The position numbers and the translations under genes were made by a program. A stretch of 64,000 bases of DNA from Brugia malayi (Eukaryota > Nematoda > Chromadorea > Rhabditida > Onchocercidae): contig NW_025062478.1 in assembly GCF_000002995.4 (NCBI RefSeq), forward strand, positions 186,001-250,000, given 5' to 3'. The notes beneath the pieces are model-generated. The model was not told where the DNA came from, made no database searches, and worked only from the letters and a program-made list of their open reading frames with translations. Position 1 is the first letter of the stretch. Each line of letters begins with the position of its first letter. Shown piece by piece: positions 62,174 through 64,000 of the stretch.

Positions 62174-64000
62174 ATGATATCTTCCAAAAGTAATAACAAA
62201 ATTTCGAAAGGTGATGAACAACAAACAATTCATTTAGTAAGCCTTGACCAGGTAACAAAATGATAATTACTAATGCCACTTCATAGAAGAATTTTATTGC
62301 TATTACTTTCATATCATTAAAGGATACAAATATGATTATTAAATTTAGTAGGATAAAGTCAAATTCAGATCATTGCCTTAGGTCATCATAAAAGATTCAG
62401 GTGAAAACTAGATCAAACACGAGTCATCATTAGCGCAAAGTAAACATCAGAAGATGCATAATTGGATATGCAATTAATTGTAAATAGAAAAACTCTGCTA
62501 GATTTAAATAAATAATAACAGTGTGAGAAATTATTTGATCGCATTTGTAGACGTACGTGTGTTTTGACGTGGAACAATTGACAAATGCAAGACAGGAAGT
62601 GAAACTAAAGCGTTACGAAGGTGTTCAGGATGACATTGCATGGCGTATGAGAACAAACGTACCCACTCGATATCTCATCAATCCATCCAAAGGTTTCATT
62701 CAAAACAATGAACCGATCACAGTAAGTAGAAATAATTAAAATATTGTTGGTAATAAAATTTTTAATGGATGTCATAAAAGTTTTGTCTATTTTAGTATTT
62801 GAAATACTTGATGGATTATAAATTTAAACCTGAATTACTTCCTGCAATAATCAATTAAATATTTAAATTCCAGCTCCGACATAAATGCTGGAATAGTTCA
62901 CTTAGCAGCTAATGAAAATAACAACTGAATCATATTTGCATTTAATTCTCAATTAAATACTAAAATTCATTTTCAGTGAAATTCTTTAGTGCAATTCAAA
63001 TATGAAAGGAATTACAGCTTTGCATCGAATTATTAGAAAATAAATTCCATCCGAATCATAAATTAACTCTTCAAGCAATTGCAATAATTGATGGATGCAA
63101 TGAGCGAACAATTTGGAAGCATCAAAATGCCAAAAAATGCAGTAAAGTGCAACTGATAAGACTGAAATTAAGTACAGTACTGATAAATGTCGAAATGGCC
63201 AAATTTGAGGTTAATTGAGTTCGGAGAGTGATAATTTGTGGAAGGGATTATTCTAGTTATAATTGTTAATTATATTAATATCCGGTAGCTAGATCACTAT
63301 CAGTAATATCACTGATAATAGACATATACGTTTATCATCAAATCATATGCCACAAAAAATATATTTAAGCTAAAAATTTAAGATTTTTTTCAAGACAAAT
63401 AACAATGAATGAAAGAAAATTCCAGCAGAAATTATATTCTTAAAATATTTTTGAAATTTTCCATCCAAATTTTTTGAGATTTTAACAAAGATTTTTTGTT
63501 GAAACTTTTGAAATCCTGACAAAACATTATCTGTAATTTGTGATCAAAAAAAACAATGAGAAATCGGATAAAGTGTCATCGACGGAATTTAGGAAGAAAA
63601 TTTTGCAATGGAAGCAGGAAATTTAGAAAAGTTTATGGAACAAAGCTCAACCACTGGATTCAAACGTATTAGAGAACTGGAAAAGTTGCTGAACACTTTG
63701 GAAGATGATTTCAGTTATATCCGGAAGAATACTGAACGGACGAAACGTTTAAAGGCGGCTTTGGAACAAGCATTAGATTCACGGTAAATAACTGAGTTGA
63801 GTTAAATATTAAAATTAATTGAATATAACATAAGAATTAATAGTGGGTCTAACGAAAAGCCAAAATATTGTTATTAATTTTTTACTTTTGAAAGCATTTA
63901 TTTTATTAATTTAATATTTTCTGAAACTAATAGAGTAATTCTCAGTTTAACTTCAGTAAATTAACTTTGGTTGAACTGAAACGACGAGCAATGGAAAGTG
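62174..64000 (+). CDS. VAP-like MSP-domain protein with coiled coil (3' partial)
   Basis: Exons 62174-62251, 62551-62721, 63018-63209, 63593-63783 and 63957 to the window edge, all in phase. Residues about 15-135 form a major-sperm-protein fold: HLVSLDQTYVCFDVEQL, VKLKRYEGVQDDIAWRMRTN, VPTRYLINPSKGFIQNNEP, then HPNHKLTLQAIAIIDG and ERTIWK. The stretch RMRTNVPTRYLINPSKG matches the surface that in VAP proteins binds FFAT peptides at endoplasmic-reticulum contact sites, with arginines where VAP has lysines. Residues about 160-226 are a charged coiled coil (IRELEKLLNTLEDDF, KRLKAALEQAL, LVELKRRAMES). VAP has the same order followed by a membrane anchor; that part is off the edge. It could instead be one of the many nematode MSP-coiled-coil proteins without an anchor. 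The donor of exon 3 could also be at 63175. Confidence 0.85.

Overview
The window is nuclear DNA from a nematode, most likely a filarial-type (spirurid) worm. The evidence is: about 30% GC; genes broken into many small exons with AT-rich introns ending in TTTCAG or TTTTAG; start codons sitting directly behind splice acceptors, as expected for spliced-leader trans-splicing; an internal run of TTAGGC, the nematode telomere repeat; and orthologues of two genes well known in C. elegans. The species cannot be fixed from the sequence alone. All three protein genes lie on the plus strand. I saw no tRNA, rRNA, CRISPR array, transposon or bacterial (Wolbachia-like) insert.

Positions 1-22977 hold the 3' five-sixths or so of an rpm-1 (PHR family: Highwire, PAM/MYCBP2) giant E3 ubiquitin ligase gene. 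I traced about 60 exons by hand. They join in a single open frame of 9,231 nt (3,076 codons plus stop), covering PHR1, PHR2, a CUB-like sandwich, a filamin repeat, SH3-like segments, a DOC domain, a zinc-binding region, RING-H2 and the C-terminal tandem-cysteine domain. The start of the gene, including the RCC1-like region, lies upstream of the window.

Positions 22978-42544 are about 19.5 kb with no supportable coding gene. This very AT-rich stretch contains an interstitial telomeric repeat, a dense cluster of TGATAA (GATA-factor-like) motifs, a GA/CT-rich promoter-like zone, a 14-bp minisatellite and a long AAT microsatellite. It probably holds the 3' UTR of rpm-1 and the regulatory region of the next gene.

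Positions 42545-59420 hold a complete Na-K-Cl cotransporter gene (nkcc-1, SLC12A1/2/3 type): 27 exons giving 1,280 codons, plus one extra N-terminal exon that does not fit the frame. The N-terminus carries a series of RFxV kinase-docking motifs, two of them split at exon junctions so that the downstream exon supplies the valine. Several introns carry tandem minisatellites with splice-signal-like content. One intron here and one in rpm-1 use GC-AG rather than GT-AG splice sites.

Positions 62174-64000 hold the first five exons of a VAP-like protein with an MSP domain followed by a coiled coil; the gene runs off the right edge. The three genes have no obvious shared function. The most distinctive candidates for follow-up are the modular RFxV exons of nkcc-1, the GC-AG introns and the splice-signal-bearing intronic repeats.
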